Numbered from the stretch's first letter, positions 29,122 to 37,618 are shown. The stretch is 64,000 nt of DNA from Acidimicrobiales bacterium (GCA_035531755.1 DATKSK010000038.1:18520-82519); one strand, 5' to 3'. The notes: generated from the sequence alone by a model not told the origin. Translations and numbers: made by a program.

Positions 29122-30170
29122 GGCGCGCATCCCATGTCGGCCAGGGTAGCGAGGACGGCGGCCTCGTCCACCTCGTGCACGGGCTCGACCCCGCGGGGGC
29201 CGTCGAGGACGAACGTCAGGTCGTGGCGCGCCTTTTTGTCCCTCGCCATGAAGTCGACGAGCTCGCGCGCCGACGCGCCGGTGGGAAGGTCGGCGGGAAG
29301 GTCGAAGGCCCCGACGACCCGCCGGTGCAGGGCCACCCGCTCGTCGTCGACACGCCCGAGGCGCCGGGCCAGCATCGCCGCGAACACGAGCCCGATGGCC
29401 ACCGCCTCGCCGTGGCGGAGGTCCCACTTGGCATCGGGCCCGAAGGCGGCCGCCTCCAGGGCGTGGGCGAGGGTGTGGCCGTAATTGAGCACCATGCGGC
29501 GGCCCGACTCGCGCTCGTCCTCGGACACGACGGCGGCCTTGATCGCCACGCACGTGGCGATCTGCTCGTCGAGCGAGAGACCGAGCAACGACGCGCCCGG
29601 GCGGCCGTCGTCGAGCAGCCCGTCGCCCAGGAAGGCGTACTTGGCCATCTCCCCGCGACCCGAGGACCACTCGCGCGCCGGCAGGGACCGCAGGGCCTCG
29701 GTGTCGCAGATGACAGCGGTGGGCTGCCAGAAGGCGCCCACGAGGTTCTTGCCCTCGGGGAGGTTGACGCCCGTCTTGCCCCCGATGGCGGCGTCGACCT
29801 GGGCGAGCAGCGTGGTGGCCACGTTCACGTAGGCGATGCCCCGGTGGAACACGGCCGCCGCGAACCCCGCCACGTCGCTGACGACGCCCCCGCCGACGGC
29901 CACCACGGCGTCCGAGCGCGCCAGGCCGAAGCCGGCGAAGTCCCGGCACAACCGCTCCACGGTGCCGAGGGTCTTGGCGGCCTCGCCGCCGGGGACGACG
30001 AAGGTCCGGGCCTCGACACCCGGGTCGACGTCCACCTCGACGCCGTCCTGGGTGACCACGGCCACCTGGCGGACGCCGGGCGGCAGCATGTCCGGGAGCA
30101 GCCGGCGCGCGCCCGCCCCGACGACGACGTCGTAGGCCCTGTCCCCCAGGCCGACCGGGACCGTGATCAT
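29118..30170 (-). CDS. aroB: 3-dehydroquinate synthase
   Basis: Second step of the shikimate pathway, NAD- and metal-dependent. 350 aa. GGGVVSDVAGFAAAVFHRG, TTLLAQVDAAIGGKTGVN and the metal ligands in RGEMAKYA, LNYGHTLAHALE and RHGEAVAIG are visible. ATG 30170 overlaps the aroK stop (ATGA). Confidence 0.97.
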   Translation of the reverse strand: MITVPVGLGDRAYDVVVGAGARRLLPDMLPPGVRQVAVVTQDGVEVDVDPGVEARTFVVPGGEAAKTLGTVERLCRDFAGFGLARSDAVVAVGGGVVSDVAGFAAAVFHRGIAYVNVATTLLAQVDAAIGGKTGVNLPEGKNLVGAFWQPTAVICDTEALRSLPAREWSSGRGEMAKYAFLGDGLLDDGRPGASLLGLSLDEQIATCVAIKAAVVSEDERESGRRMVLNYGHTLAHALEAAAFGPDAKWDLRHGEAVAIGLVFAAMLARRLGRVDDERVALHRRVVGAFDLPADLPTGASARELVDFMARDKKARHDLTFVLDGPRGVEPVHEVDEAAVLATLADMGCAP

Positions 30171-30712
30171 CGCCCGTCCCGCTGCGCCCGCACCGCCCGG
30201 CCCGTGACGGCCAGCACGCGGTCGGCGACCTCGTCCGGGTCGAGGCCGTCCACGTCGACCACCTCGTCGGCGAGCTCGTCGTAGAGCGGCCGGCGCTCGG
30301 CGTCGATGCGGACGAGCGCTCCGGCGACCCCCTCGCCGACGCCGGACAGCAACGGCCGGCCGTCGTCGTCGCCGACCCGCGCCTCGAGCGTGTCGGGGCG
30401 GGCGCGCAGCCACACCACCGTCCCGGCGCGCCGCATGGCGGCCCGGTTGGTGGGATCGAGGACGGCCCCACCCCCGACCGACACGACGCACGCGTCGTCG
30501 CGGGCGAGGACGTCCTGCAGCGCCTCGGCCTCGCGGCGACGGAAGGCGGCCTCGCCACTCGTGGCGAAGATGGCCGCCACCGACGTCCCCGCGGCCTGCT
30601 CGACGACGTCGTCGGTGTCGACGACGGGACGCCCGAGCCGCGCCGCGACCAACCGGCCCACCGTCGACTTCCCCGTGCCCATCATGCCGACGAGCAGGAG
30701 GTGCTCAGCCAC
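30167..30712 (-). CDS. aroK: Shikimate kinase
   Basis: Phosphorylates shikimate. 181 aa. P-loop [13 protein letters not shown], shikimate-binding DTDDVVE, and [10 protein letters not shown] are present. The start GTG 30712 overlaps aroC by 8 nt inside GTGGCTGAG, the same arrangement as in pyrC and pyrF. Confidence 0.97.
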   Translation of the reverse strand: MAEHLLLVGMMGTGKSTVGRLVAARLGRPVVDTDDVVEQAAGTSVAAIFATSGEAAFRRREAEALQDVLARDDACVVSVGGGAVLDPTNRAAMRRAGTVVWLRARPDTLEARVGDDDGRPLLSGVGEGVAGALVRIDAERRPLYDELADEVVDVDGLDPDEVADRVLAVTGRAVRAQRDGR

Positions 30713-31895
30713 TGCCGGCCGCGACGGCCGACGACGGCGTGTCGTGCAGCGACGACAGGTAGCCGTCCCGGTTGCGCAACACCTCGGCCAGCGAGTCGCC
30801 CCCGAATTTCCGCAACGCCTCGGCGGCGAGCACGAGCGCCGTCATGGTCTCTGCCACGACGCCCATGGCCGGCACGGCAGTGACGTCGGTCCGCTCCTTG
30901 AACGACACGGTCGCCTCCTTGGTGACCACGTCGACGGTGCCGAGCACGGGCCGGTTCAACGTGGCGAGGGGCTTCATGCCGACACGCGCCACGACGAGGC
31001 CGCCGGTCGACATGCCCCCTTCGATGCCACCGGCGCGCGCCGTCTCGCGGCGGTAGGCGCCGTCGGCCTCGTCCCACGTGATGGCGTCGTGTGCCTCGGA
31101 GCCGCGCCGGGTGGCCACGTCGGCGCCCTCACCGAACTCCACGTACTTGACGGCCTGGATGCTCACGAGCGCCTGGGCGAGCAACCCGTCGAGGCGCCGG
31201 TCCCAGTGGACGTGGCTGCCGAGCCCCACCGGCACGCCGTAGGCGAGGACCTCGACCACCCCGCCCAGGGAGTCGCCGTCCTTGGCGGCCGCCTTCACGG
31301 CGGCCACCATCCGCGCCTCCACGTCGGGGTCGAAGCAGCGGACGGGTGAGTCGTCGACGCGCCCGAGGTCGTCGGGCCCCGGGCGCTGGCCGTCTCCGGC
31401 GCGCACCGGCCCCAGCCCGATGACGTGGCTGACCACGGCGATGCCCAGCCGGGCGAGCAGCGCCTTGGCCAGGCAGCCGGCGGCCACCCGGGCGGCGGTC
31501 TCCCGGGCGGACGCCCGCTCGAGGACGTCGCGGGCGTCGTCGAACCCGTACTTCTGCATCCCGGCGAGGTCCGCGTGCCCGGGGCGGGGCTTCGTGAGGA
31601 CGGTGCTGGGCGCGCCCGGGTCGGGAGACATCTCCTCCTGCCACTTGGGCCATTCGGTGTTGGCGATCTCGACGGCCACCGGCGCCCCGAGCGTGCGGCC
31701 GTGGCGCACGCCTCCGACGAGCGAGACCTCGTCGGCCTCGAAGCGCATCCGGGGGCCCCGCCCGTAGCCGAGGCGTCGTCGGGCGAGCTCGCCGGCGACC
31801 GCCGCGGTCGTCACCGGGAGCCCGGCGGGCAGGCCCTCCACGATCACGACGAGCGCCCTGCCGTGGGACTCTCCCGCGGTGAGGAACCTGAGCAC
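30705..31895 (-). CDS. aroC: Chorismate synthase
   Basis: Final step of the shikimate pathway, needs reduced FMN. 396 aa. Family signatures: [58 protein letters not shown] and the C-terminal region with [21 protein letters not shown] helix. GTG 31895 has no Shine-Dalgarno but a TAGATT box at 6 nt, so the seven-gene aroC-nusB operon probably starts leaderless. Confidence 0.97.
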   Translation of the reverse strand: MLRFLTAGESHGRALVVIVEGLPAGLPVTTAAVAGELARRRLGYGRGPRMRFEADEVSLVGGVRHGRTLGAPVAVEIANTEWPKWQEEMSPDPGAPSTVLTKPRPGHADLAGMQKYGFDDARDVLERASARETAARVAAGCLAKALLARLGIAVVSHVIGLGPVRAGDGQRPGPDDLGRVDDSPVRCFDPDVEARMVAAVKAAAKDGDSLGGVVEVLAYGVPVGLGSHVHWDRRLDGLLAQALVSIQAVKYVEFGEGADVATRRGSEAHDAITWDEADGAYRRETARAGGIEGGMSTGGLVVARVGMKPLATLNRPVLGTVDVVTKEATVSFKERTDVTAVPAMGVVAETMTALVLAAEALRKFGGDSLAEVLRNRDGYLSSLHDTPSSAVAAGSG

Positions 31896-31901
31896 GCGGC
31901 C

Positions 31902-31907
31902 AATCTA
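31902..31907 (-). promoter_or_regulatory. -10 element of the aroC-nusB operon
   Basis: TAGATT on the minus strand, followed by 6 nt and then GTG of aroC. Fits TANNNT with leaderless spacing. Confidence 0.55.
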
Positions 31908-31923
31908 CTTCGGCGTCCCCACA

Positions 31924-32049
31924 GGCCCCGCGGTGCGCAGGGCGGGTCAGGCCCCGCAGGCCCCGCGGTGCGCAGGGCGGGTCAGGCCCCGCGGTGCGCA
32001 GGGCGGGTCAGGCCCCGCGCTGCGCAGGGCGGGTCAGGCCCCGCGCTGG
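31924..32049. repeat. 26-bp tandem repeat array
   Basis: Four full copies of a 26-bp GC-rich unit (31924-31949, 31959-31984, 31985-32010, 32011-32036), a 9-bp fragment between copies 1 and 2, and a 13-bp partial copy at 32037-32049 inside the end of the prepilin peptidase gene. Copies 1-3 are identical; copy 4 has one G/C difference. Each unit carries the TCA that serves as the peptidase stop. Confidence 0.92.
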
Positions 32050-32828
32050 AAGAGCGCGTGGGCCACGGGCCCTCCCCACAGCACCGTCAGCCACGCGCCG
32101 GCAGCGAGAAAGGGGCCGAAGGGGATCTTGGTCTTGCGACCGGCCCCGGTCACCGCCATGGCCACGACGCCCAGGACGGACCCCAGGACGAAGGCGGCGA
32201 GGAACCCGACGAAGGCGCGGCCGAGGCCCAGCCACCCCGTGGCGGCACCGATCACACCCGCCAGCCGCACGTCGCCGAACCCCATGCCGCGCGGGACGGC
32301 GATGTGGACGGCGTAGAAGGCGGCGAACGCGCCGCCGCCGGCGATGGCGGCCCGGGTGAGCGCCCCCCACCGGTGGTCGACGGCCGACGCCACCACCAGC
32401 AGCGGGATCAGGAGGGCCAGGGTGGGGTAGATCAGGCGGTTGGGGATGATCTGCCGCTCGAGGTCCACGGCGCTGATCGCCACCAGCGACAGGCCCAGCA
32501 CGGCGAACGGGGCCAGGGCCGCGTCGGCCCCGATGCGGGCCGCCATGGAGCCGAGCACCGCGGCGCTGACGACGGCGAGGACCGCGGGCCGCCACGGGTG
32601 CGCCACCGCCTGCCCACACGACGGGCAGCCCGACCGCAGTGTCAGGGACCGCGCCACGGGGACGAGGGCGAGCCCACGCGCCGGCGTAGCGCACGACTGG
32701 CATCGCCACCAGGGACGGGTCATCGGGAGGCGCGCGCCCATCCGCTCCACGAGCACCTCGAGCCCGTCGCCGAGGACCAGTCCGCCCGCCGCGCTGACCC
32801 CCGTGACGAGGGCGTGCATGGCGGGCAC
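32034..32828 (-). CDS. Type IV prepilin peptidase (A24)
   Basis: Integral membrane aspartic peptidase that cleaves type IV pilin or Tad pilin leaders. 264 aa with about seven membrane helices. The cysteine-rich cytoplasmic loop (WWRCQSCATP, SGCPSCGQ) is of the PilD type. Catalytic aspartates appear in AVDLERQIIPNRL and GMGFGDVRLAG. GTG 32828 is used; ATG 32819 is an alternative. Its last codons lie in the 26-bp repeat array. No pilin or secretion ATPase genes are near, so the substrate is unknown. Confidence 0.88.
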   Translation of the reverse strand: MPAMHALVTGVSAAGGLVLGDGLEVLVERMGARLPMTRPWWRCQSCATPARGLALVPVARSLTLRSGCPSCGQAVAHPWRPAVLAVVSAAVLGSMAARIGADAALAPFAVLGLSLVAISAVDLERQIIPNRLIYPTLALLIPLLVVASAVDHRWGALTRAAIAGGGAFAAFYAVHIAVPRGMGFGDVRLAGVIGAATGWLGLGRAFVGFLAAFVLGSVLGVVAMAVTGAGRKTKIPFGPFLAAGAWLTVLWGGPVAHALFQRGA

Positions 32829-32918
32829 GCTAACCGAAGGGCATGACGGCGCCGCGGATGCGCGCCGCCTGAACGGAGCCGCCCGGGCAGGTGCGCCCCG
32901 GGAGACGCCCCTCCGGCC

Positions 32919-33575
32919 TTACTTCTTGGCCGGCTCGTAGAAGGGGTTGGCGCCGCTGGCGTGGTCGGTGACGTCGACGACGGACGCGATCTCGGGGACG
33001 GCCTCGCGCAGTGCGACCTCGATCCCCTGCGACAGCGTGACCTTGGCGAGGCCGCAGCCCTGACACCCGCCGCTGAGACGGACGTAGACCACGCTCTCCT
33101 CCACCGCCACCAGGTCGGCACGGCCCCCGTGCATGGCGATCGACGGGTTCACCTGGTCGTCGAGCACCGCCAGGATGCGCTGGGCGAGCTCGCCCGTGAG
33201 ATCCCCCTGGCGGCGCTCGGTGAAGGCCTCGGGCCGCGGTGGGGTGTTCGGGTTCAGGATGACCAGCCCGCCCTCGCCCTCCTCGGACCAGTCGAGCCGG
33301 GCCCCCACCAGGCGGGCGGCGCTCGACTCGGGCACCACCACGGTCAGGCCGGCATCCTCGGCGACGGCGTCGCCGGCCCCGGCGTCAGACGCCGCCTGGA
33401 AGTAGATGTCATAGGTGTAGGCGCCGTCGCGGGCGCCGGTGACCTCGACCCACAGGGCCAGGTGCTCGGCGTCGGCCTCCTGGGCGCGGGCGTCCAGCAC
33501 GACACCGCGTGCCGCGGGTGTCACGGTGAGTACAGCGGTGGTCGCGGTGTCCTCGACCGAGGCGTCCTGAGCCAT
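32919..33575 (-). CDS. nfuA: NfuA-like Fe-S cluster scaffold/carrier
   Basis: Carries [4Fe-4S] clusters to target enzymes. 218 aa. The C-terminal NifU domain has the CxxC cluster ligand pair Cys171/Cys174 in SGGCQGCGLAKVTL. The N-terminal half (residues 15-105) resembles a degenerate A-type HesB domain without its cysteines, as in NfuA. ATG 33575 follows GGGGAGG. Divergent from the ATP-grasp/radical SAM cluster, and possibly a cluster supplier for it (inference from position). Confidence 0.88.
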   Translation of the reverse strand: MAQDASVEDTATTAVLTVTPAARGVVLDARAQEADAEHLALWVEVTGARDGAYTYDIYFQAASDAGAGDAVAEDAGLTVVVPESSAARLVGARLDWSEEGEGGLVILNPNTPPRPEAFTERRQGDLTGELAQRILAVLDDQVNPSIAMHGGRADLVAVEESVVYVRLSGGCQGCGLAKVTLSQGIEVALREAVPEIASVVDVTDHASGANPFYEPAKK

Positions 33576-33594
33576 GGTGGCAACCTCCCCGCAC

Positions 33595-33601
33595 CATCAT
33601 A
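33595..33601. promoter_or_regulatory. Overlapping -10 elements, nfuA / ATP-grasp gene
   Basis: Minus strand reads TATGAT (33601-33596), a 5-of-6 match to TATAAT, for nfuA. Plus strand reads CATCAT (33595-33600), 6 nt before the GTG of the ATP-grasp gene. A second case of near-symmetric divergent -10 elements in this window. Confidence 0.45.
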
Positions 33602-33606
33602 GGTGT

Positions 33607-34860
33607 GTGGCCCGAGTACTCCTTCTCCTTCCTTCGGCCACGTACCGCGCCGCGGACTTCCTCGACGCCGCCCGGGCGCTCGGGGTCGAGGTCGTCGTCG
33701 GCACCGACGAGCCCCACGCCCTGAAGGCCGCCATGGGTACTCGCTCCCTCGAGGTCCCCCTGGGCGATCCCGCCGAGGCGGCCCGCCTGATCGCCGCCCA
33801 CGACGCCGTGGCCCCCCTCGACGCCGTGGTGGCGGTCGACGACGCCGGCACCGTGGTGGCGGCGGCCGCCGGGGAGCTGCTCGGCTTGCGGCACAACCCC
33901 CCCGAGGCCGTCGCCGCGGCGCGCGACAAGCTCGCCATGCGCACCCGCCTGGCCGCTGCCGAGGTGCCCCAGCCGGCGTTCGCACCCCTCCCCGCGGATG
34001 CGGGGCCCGAGGAGGTCGCGGCCGTGGCCCGGCGGGTGGGCCTGCCGTGCGTGATCAAGCCGACGACCCTGTCCGGCAGCCAGGGGGTCCTGCGCGCCGA
34101 CACGACCGACGAGGCCGTCGCCGTCGCCGCGCGCGTGCGGCGCATCGCCACCGCCGCCGGGGTGGCGACCGCCACCCCGCTGCTCGTGGAGCGGTTCGTC
34201 CCGGGAGCAGAGGTCGCGGTCGAAGGCCTGCTCGTGGCGGGTGAGCTTCGGCCCCTGGCCGTCTTCGACAAACCCGACCCCCTCGACGGGCCGGCGTTCG
34301 AGGAGACCATCTACGTGACCCCGTCACGCCTGGCCCCGCTCGATGCCGCCGCGGTGCTGGCGGCGGCGGCCGGGGCGACGGCCGCGCTCGGGTTGCGCGA
34401 CGGCCCCGTACATGCCGAGGTGCGCGTCAGCGGCGGGCGGGCCTCGGTCATCGAGGTGGCGGCGCGGACCATCGGTGGCCTGTGCTCGCGCGCGCTGTCG
34501 TTCTCCACGGGTCGCTCGCTCGAGGCGCTCGTGATCGCCCATGCGCTGGACATGCCGCTCGGCGCCACCGCTGCCGTGGGGGCGTCGGGCGTCCTCATGG
34601 TCCCGATCCCGCGTGCCGGGGTCTTCGTCGGCGTCGACGGCGGCGTCGAGGCGTTGGCCGTCCCGGGCGTCACCGACGTCCAATTCACCGTGGCGCCCGG
34701 CCGCCGGGTGGCTCCTGTCCCCGAGGGGAACCGCTACCTCGGCTTCGTCTTCGCCCGCGATCGGACGCCCGAACGGGTGGAGCGCGCGCTGCGGCGGGCG
34801 CGGGCGGTGCTGGACGTCGACATCGACCCCGACGCGGGCGCGGGGCCACCCGCCTGCTGA
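33607..34860 (+). CDS. ATP-grasp enzyme beside the radical SAM gene
   Basis: A 417-aa ATP-grasp ligase or related enzyme of unknown substrate. After a Rossmann-like pre-grasp domain (residues 1-100, ARVLLLLPSATYRAADFLDAA) come the lid and glycine loop VIKPTTLSGSQGVLRA, the hinge LLVERFVPGAEVAVEG, and the Mg-binding end HAEVRVSGGRASVIEVAARTIGG. Overall it looks like the carboxylate-amine ligases of the D-Ala-D-Ala/L-amino-acid ligase type. GTG 33607 is preceded at 6 nt by a weak -10 (CATCAT) and by no Shine-Dalgarno. The radical SAM gene follows after 94 nt, with its own probable promoter. Confidence 0.75.
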   Translation: MARVLLLLPSATYRAADFLDAARALGVEVVVGTDEPHALKAAMGTRSLEVPLGDPAEAARLIAAHDAVAPLDAVVAVDDAGTVVAAAAGELLGLRHNPPEAVAAARDKLAMRTRLAAAEVPQPAFAPLPADAGPEEVAAVARRVGLPCVIKPTTLSGSQGVLRADTTDEAVAVAARVRRIATAAGVATATPLLVERFVPGAEVAVEGLLVAGELRPLAVFDKPDPLDGPAFEETIYVTPSRLAPLDAAAVLAAAAGATAALGLRDGPVHAEVRVSGGRASVIEVAARTIGGLCSRALSFSTGRSLEALVIAHALDMPLGATAAVGASGVLMVPIPRAGVFVGVDGGVEALAVPGVTDVQFTVAPGRRVAPVPEGNRYLGFVFARDRTPERVERALRRARAVLDVDIDPDAGAGPPAC

Positions 34861-34942
34861 CGCCGCGTGGGCGAGGTGGACGACGGCCGACGGGTCGAGA
34901 CCCACCTGGCGGCCCCGGTCCGACCATCGCTGCCGATGCCAC

Positions 34943-34948
34943 TACCGT
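34943..34948 (+). promoter_or_regulatory. -10 element before the radical SAM gene
   Basis: TACCGT, followed by 6 nt and GTG 34955. It supports GTG 34955 over the in-frame GTG 34949, which would touch the box. Confidence 0.45.
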
Positions 34949-34954
34949 GTGGCG

Positions 34955-36490
34955 GTGCGCGTCCTGCTGGTGTCGACGTACGAGCTCGGCCATCAGCCGC
35001 TGCACGTGGCCTCGCCCGCCGGTGCACTGGCGCGCGCCGGCCACGACGTGCGGTGCGCCGACCTCGCCGTCGAGGCGCTCGACCCCGACACGCTGTCATG
35101 GGCGGAGGCGGTGGCGTGCTCGGTTCCCATGCACACGGCCATGCGCCTGGCGCGCACCGTGTGCACGGAGGTCCGCTCCCGGCGCCCGGACATTGCGCTG
35201 TGCCTCTACGGGCTCTACGCCGGGCTCGACGGCGTGCACGGCGCGGCGCCCGTGGCCGACGTCACCATCGCCGGGGAATACGAGCCGGCGCTGGTCGCAT
35301 GGGCCGACGACCTGGCGGGTCGAACGGGACGCACCGCCATGACGACCGGGGTCGGGGGCAGTGTCGGGACAGGCGGCTCGCGTACCGTCGTCGAGCTCGG
35401 TCGGGGCCACTTCGGGTTGCCCGCCCGCCACCTCCTGCCGAAACTGGAGCACTACGCCCGCCTGGCCGTGGGGGCCGAGCACCGACTCGCCGGCTACGTG
35501 GAGGCGAGCCACGGGTGTGCGCACCGCTGCCGCCACTGCCCCGTCCCCGTCGTGTACGACGGGCGCACCCGCCTGGTCTCGGTCGACGCCGTCGTGGCTG
35601 ACGTCGCCCAGCTGGTGGCCATGGGCGCCCGCCACATCACCTTCGGCGACCCCGACTTCCTGAACGGCCCCCACCACGCGCTGCGGGTCGTCGACGCCGT
35701 CCACGGCGCCTTCCCAGACGTGACCTTCGACGTCACCGCCAAGGTCGAGCACATCCTGCGCGACCGCACCGTGTGGACGCGTCTCGCCGCCGCGGGCTGC
35801 CTGTTCGCGGTGTCGGCGTTCGAGTCGGCCAGCGACGACATCCTCGTGCACCTGGACAAGGGGCACACCGCCGCCGAGGAGGTCGAGGCGGTGGCCGTCC
35901 TGCGCGCCGCGGGCATCGAGCCGCGTCCGTCGCTGCTCCCCTTCACGCCGTGGACCACGGCGGGCGACGTCGTCGACATCCTCGACCTCGTGGCGCGCTG
36001 CGACCTGGTGGGGAACGTCGACCCCGTGCAACTCGCCATCCGCCTCCTCGTGCCCCCCGGCTCGCTCCTCGTCACCTCCGGGACCCTGGCGGGCCGCGTG
36101 GGCGACTACGACGCCGAGCACCTGGGGTGGAGCTGGACGTCGCCCGATCCTCGTCTCGACGTGCTCCAGGAGCGGCTGGCCGTCTTGGCGGAGCGCGCCG
36201 GGACCGACGGGTGGCCCGCCCGGGAGGCCTACGACGCCGTGCGCGCCACCGCGGCCGCGGTACTCGGCGACGCCGGGCCCGGGCCGGCGCCCGCGCCCGA
36301 GGACCGTCTGCGCTCGTCCGTCGCGCCCGACGAGCGCCCGCGCCTCACCGAGTCGTGGTTCTGCTGTGCCGAGCCCAGCGGCGCGCAATTCGAATCGGTC
36401 CGGATGGTGGAACCGGTCCGGATGGTGGAACCGGTCCGGATGGTCGAGGCGGCACCGGTGGGCGAGCCCACCGCCGCAGGCGGGAGGTAG
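34955..36490 (+). CDS. CCAEP-tail radical SAM protein, B12-binding type
   Basis: A 511-aa radical SAM enzyme. Residues 1-115 look like a cobalamin-binding Rossmann domain (VRVLLVSTYELGHQP). The [4Fe-4S]/SAM motif is C188xxxC192xxC195 in HGCAHRCRHCP, followed by the TIM-barrel segments ITFGDPDFLNGP and LFAVSAFESASDD. Near the C-terminus WFCCAEP (Cys470, Cys471) is the hallmark of the CUAEP/CCAEP-tail family, in which some members have selenocysteine at the second position; here it is TGC TGT, both Cys. After the motif three 18-bp repeats encode RMVEP units. Reaction and substrate are not known. Its neighbours are an ATP-grasp enzyme upstream and a cysteine-cluster protein 5 nt downstream. Confidence 0.85.
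   Translation: MRVLLVSTYELGHQPLHVASPAGALARAGHDVRCADLAVEALDPDTLSWAEAVACSVPMHTAMRLARTVCTEVRSRRPDIALCLYGLYAGLDGVHGAAPVADVTIAGEYEPALVAWADDLAGRTGRTAMTTGVGGSVGTGGSRTVVELGRGHFGLPARHLLPKLEHYARLAVGAEHRLAGYVEASHGCAHRCRHCPVPVVYDGRTRLVSVDAVVADVAQLVAMGARHITFGDPDFLNGPHHALRVVDAVHGAFPDVTFDVTAKVEHILRDRTVWTRLAAAGCLFAVSAFESASDDILVHLDKGHTAAEEVEAVAVLRAAGIEPRPSLLPFTPWTTAGDVVDILDLVARCDLVGNVDPVQLAIRLLVPPGSLLVTSGTLAGRVGDYDAEHLGWSWTSPDPRLDVLQERLAVLAERAGTDGWPAREAYDAVRATAAAVLGDAGPGPAPAPEDRLRSSVAPDERPRLTESWFCCAEPSGAQFESVRMVEPVRMVEPVRMVEAAPVGEPTAAGGR
36397..36450. repeat. 18-bp tandem repeat in the radical SAM tail
   Basis: Copies at 36397-36414, 36415-36432 and 36433-36450 (the third diverged at its end) encode repeated Val-Arg-Met-Val-Glu-Pro after the CCAEP motif. 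The length is a multiple of three, so expansions keep the frame. Confidence 0.9.
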
Positions 36491-36495
36491 AGGAC

Positions 36496-37434
36496 ATGGG
36501 CGGTCGACAGTCGGCGACCCAGGGAACGACGGCGGCGGCCAAGGGCCGCCACGAGCCCTGGCACGGTGCCCCGGAAGGCTCGCACGAGTGGGTGAGCTTC
36601 CCGGATCCCGAGGAGGAGCGCACCTGGCTGTTCGACGTCACCTTCCTCGAGAGCCGGTGGACGTGCATCTTCGGCCAGGGCTGCCAGGGCGTCCTCACAG
36701 GCCCCGCTCCCGAGCTGGTGCAGGGTTGCTGCTCGTACGGGGCGCACTTCACCGGTGCCAAGGACGCCCGCCGCGTCCAGGCGGCGGCGGCCAAGCTCAC
36801 GCCCGAGCAGTGGCAGTTCCACGGCAAGGCCCGCACCGCGGGGAAGGCCCGGCCCGACGTCGTCGTGCGTTCCAAGTCCGGCGACCTCACCACCCGCCTG
36901 GTGAAGGACGCGTGCATCTTCCTCAACCGTGTCGACTTCCCCGGCGGCCCCGGATGCGCGCTGCACCGCGCCGCGGCCGAGCAGGGCATCCCGCACCTCG
37001 AGCTCAAGCCGGACGTCTGCTGGCAGCTGCCGCTGCGCCGTGACGACGAGATCGCCGACGACGGCCACGTCACGTCGGTCATCAGGCAGTGGGACCGCCG
37101 CGACTGGGGTGACGGCGGCTTCGAGTTCCACTGGTGGTGCACCGAGTCGCCCGAAGCCTTCGTGGGGACGCGCCCGGTCTACGAGGAGCTCGAGGACGAG
37201 CTCGTCGCCATGGTCGGCAAGAAGATCTTCAAGCGACTCGTCCGCTACCTCCGGGCCCGCGACACGGCCCTCGGCCTGGCGGCCGCCAACGGGGCCGGCA
37301 ACGGGGCCGGCAACGGGGCCGCCCGGACGGGGGCCCCGCTCGCCCCGGTGATGGTCCCGGCGGCGACGTCCGTCGCCGTCCCCGCGCCCGTGCGCCTGCC
37401 GCATCCGGCCGTCCGCAAGGCGCGGCCCTCCTGA
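36496..37434 (+). CDS. Cysteine-cluster protein (YkgJ-like, metal-binding)
   Basis: A 312-aa soluble protein with many conserved-looking cysteines: C57 and C63 (CIFGQGCQG), C78-C79 (QGCCSYGAHF), C140, C154 (PGCALH), C175 and C215. The spacing recalls the YkgJ-type cysteine clusters thought to bind Zn or Fe-S. I do not recognise a specific enzyme. The last 60 residues are low-complexity, with a 12-bp repeat coding Gly-Asn-Gly-Ala. ATG 36496 follows AGAGG and lies 5 nt after the radical SAM stop, so the two are co-translated. The pairing suggests it assists or is modified by the radical SAM enzyme (inference). Confidence 0.7.
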   Translation: MGGRQSATQGTTAAAKGRHEPWHGAPEGSHEWVSFPDPEEERTWLFDVTFLESRWTCIFGQGCQGVLTGPAPELVQGCCSYGAHFTGAKDARRVQAAAAKLTPEQWQFHGKARTAGKARPDVVVRSKSGDLTTRLVKDACIFLNRVDFPGGPGCALHRAAAEQGIPHLELKPDVCWQLPLRRDDEIADDGHVTSVIRQWDRRDWGDGGFEFHWWCTESPEAFVGTRPVYEELEDELVAMVGKKIFKRLVRYLRARDTALGLAAANGAGNGAGNGAARTGAPLAPVMVPAATSVAVPAPVRLPHPAVRKARPS

Positions 37435-37442
37435 AGTCCCGG

Positions 37443-37467
37443 CCCCGGCAGGCAGCCTGCGCCGGGG
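37443..37467 (+). terminator. Hairpin after the radical SAM cluster
   Basis: CCCCGGC (37443-37449) pairs with GCCGGGG (37461-37467), with an inner AGG/CCT. It begins 9 nt after the cysteine-cluster gene stop. There is no T-tract, as is common in high-GC actinobacteria. Confidence 0.5.
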
Positions 37468-37618
37468 GGTGACGACGGGCCGCGACCGCGGCGCTGACAA
37501 CCGGGTGGCCACGGACCTCGACATCGCCACCGCGACGGATCTGACAACACGTCCGCAACGGGCCCTGCCGGGGCCCACGTCACTCAAGGTGGTCGCCCGG
37601 CCTGCCGACTGAGGGACT

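Noticed and set aside
31924..32049. CRISPR array
   Set aside because: Units are contiguous without unique spacers and there are no cas genes; it is a simple tandem repeat.
33574..33606. Upstream ATG 33574 as start of the ATP-grasp gene
   Set aside because: It would overlap the nfuA start region and the promoter; the extra residues are not like the family, and GTG 33607 fits the leaderless pattern.
36362..36367. Selenocysteine codon in the CCAEP motif
   Set aside because: Both codons are cysteine (TGC TGT); no TGA and no need for a SECIS element.
37469..37618. Cyclic-di-AMP riboswitch before the NlpC/P60 gene
   Set aside because: Such riboswitches often precede cell-wall hydrolases in actinobacteria, but I could not find the conserved core motifs; only two GC-rich hairpins are seen.
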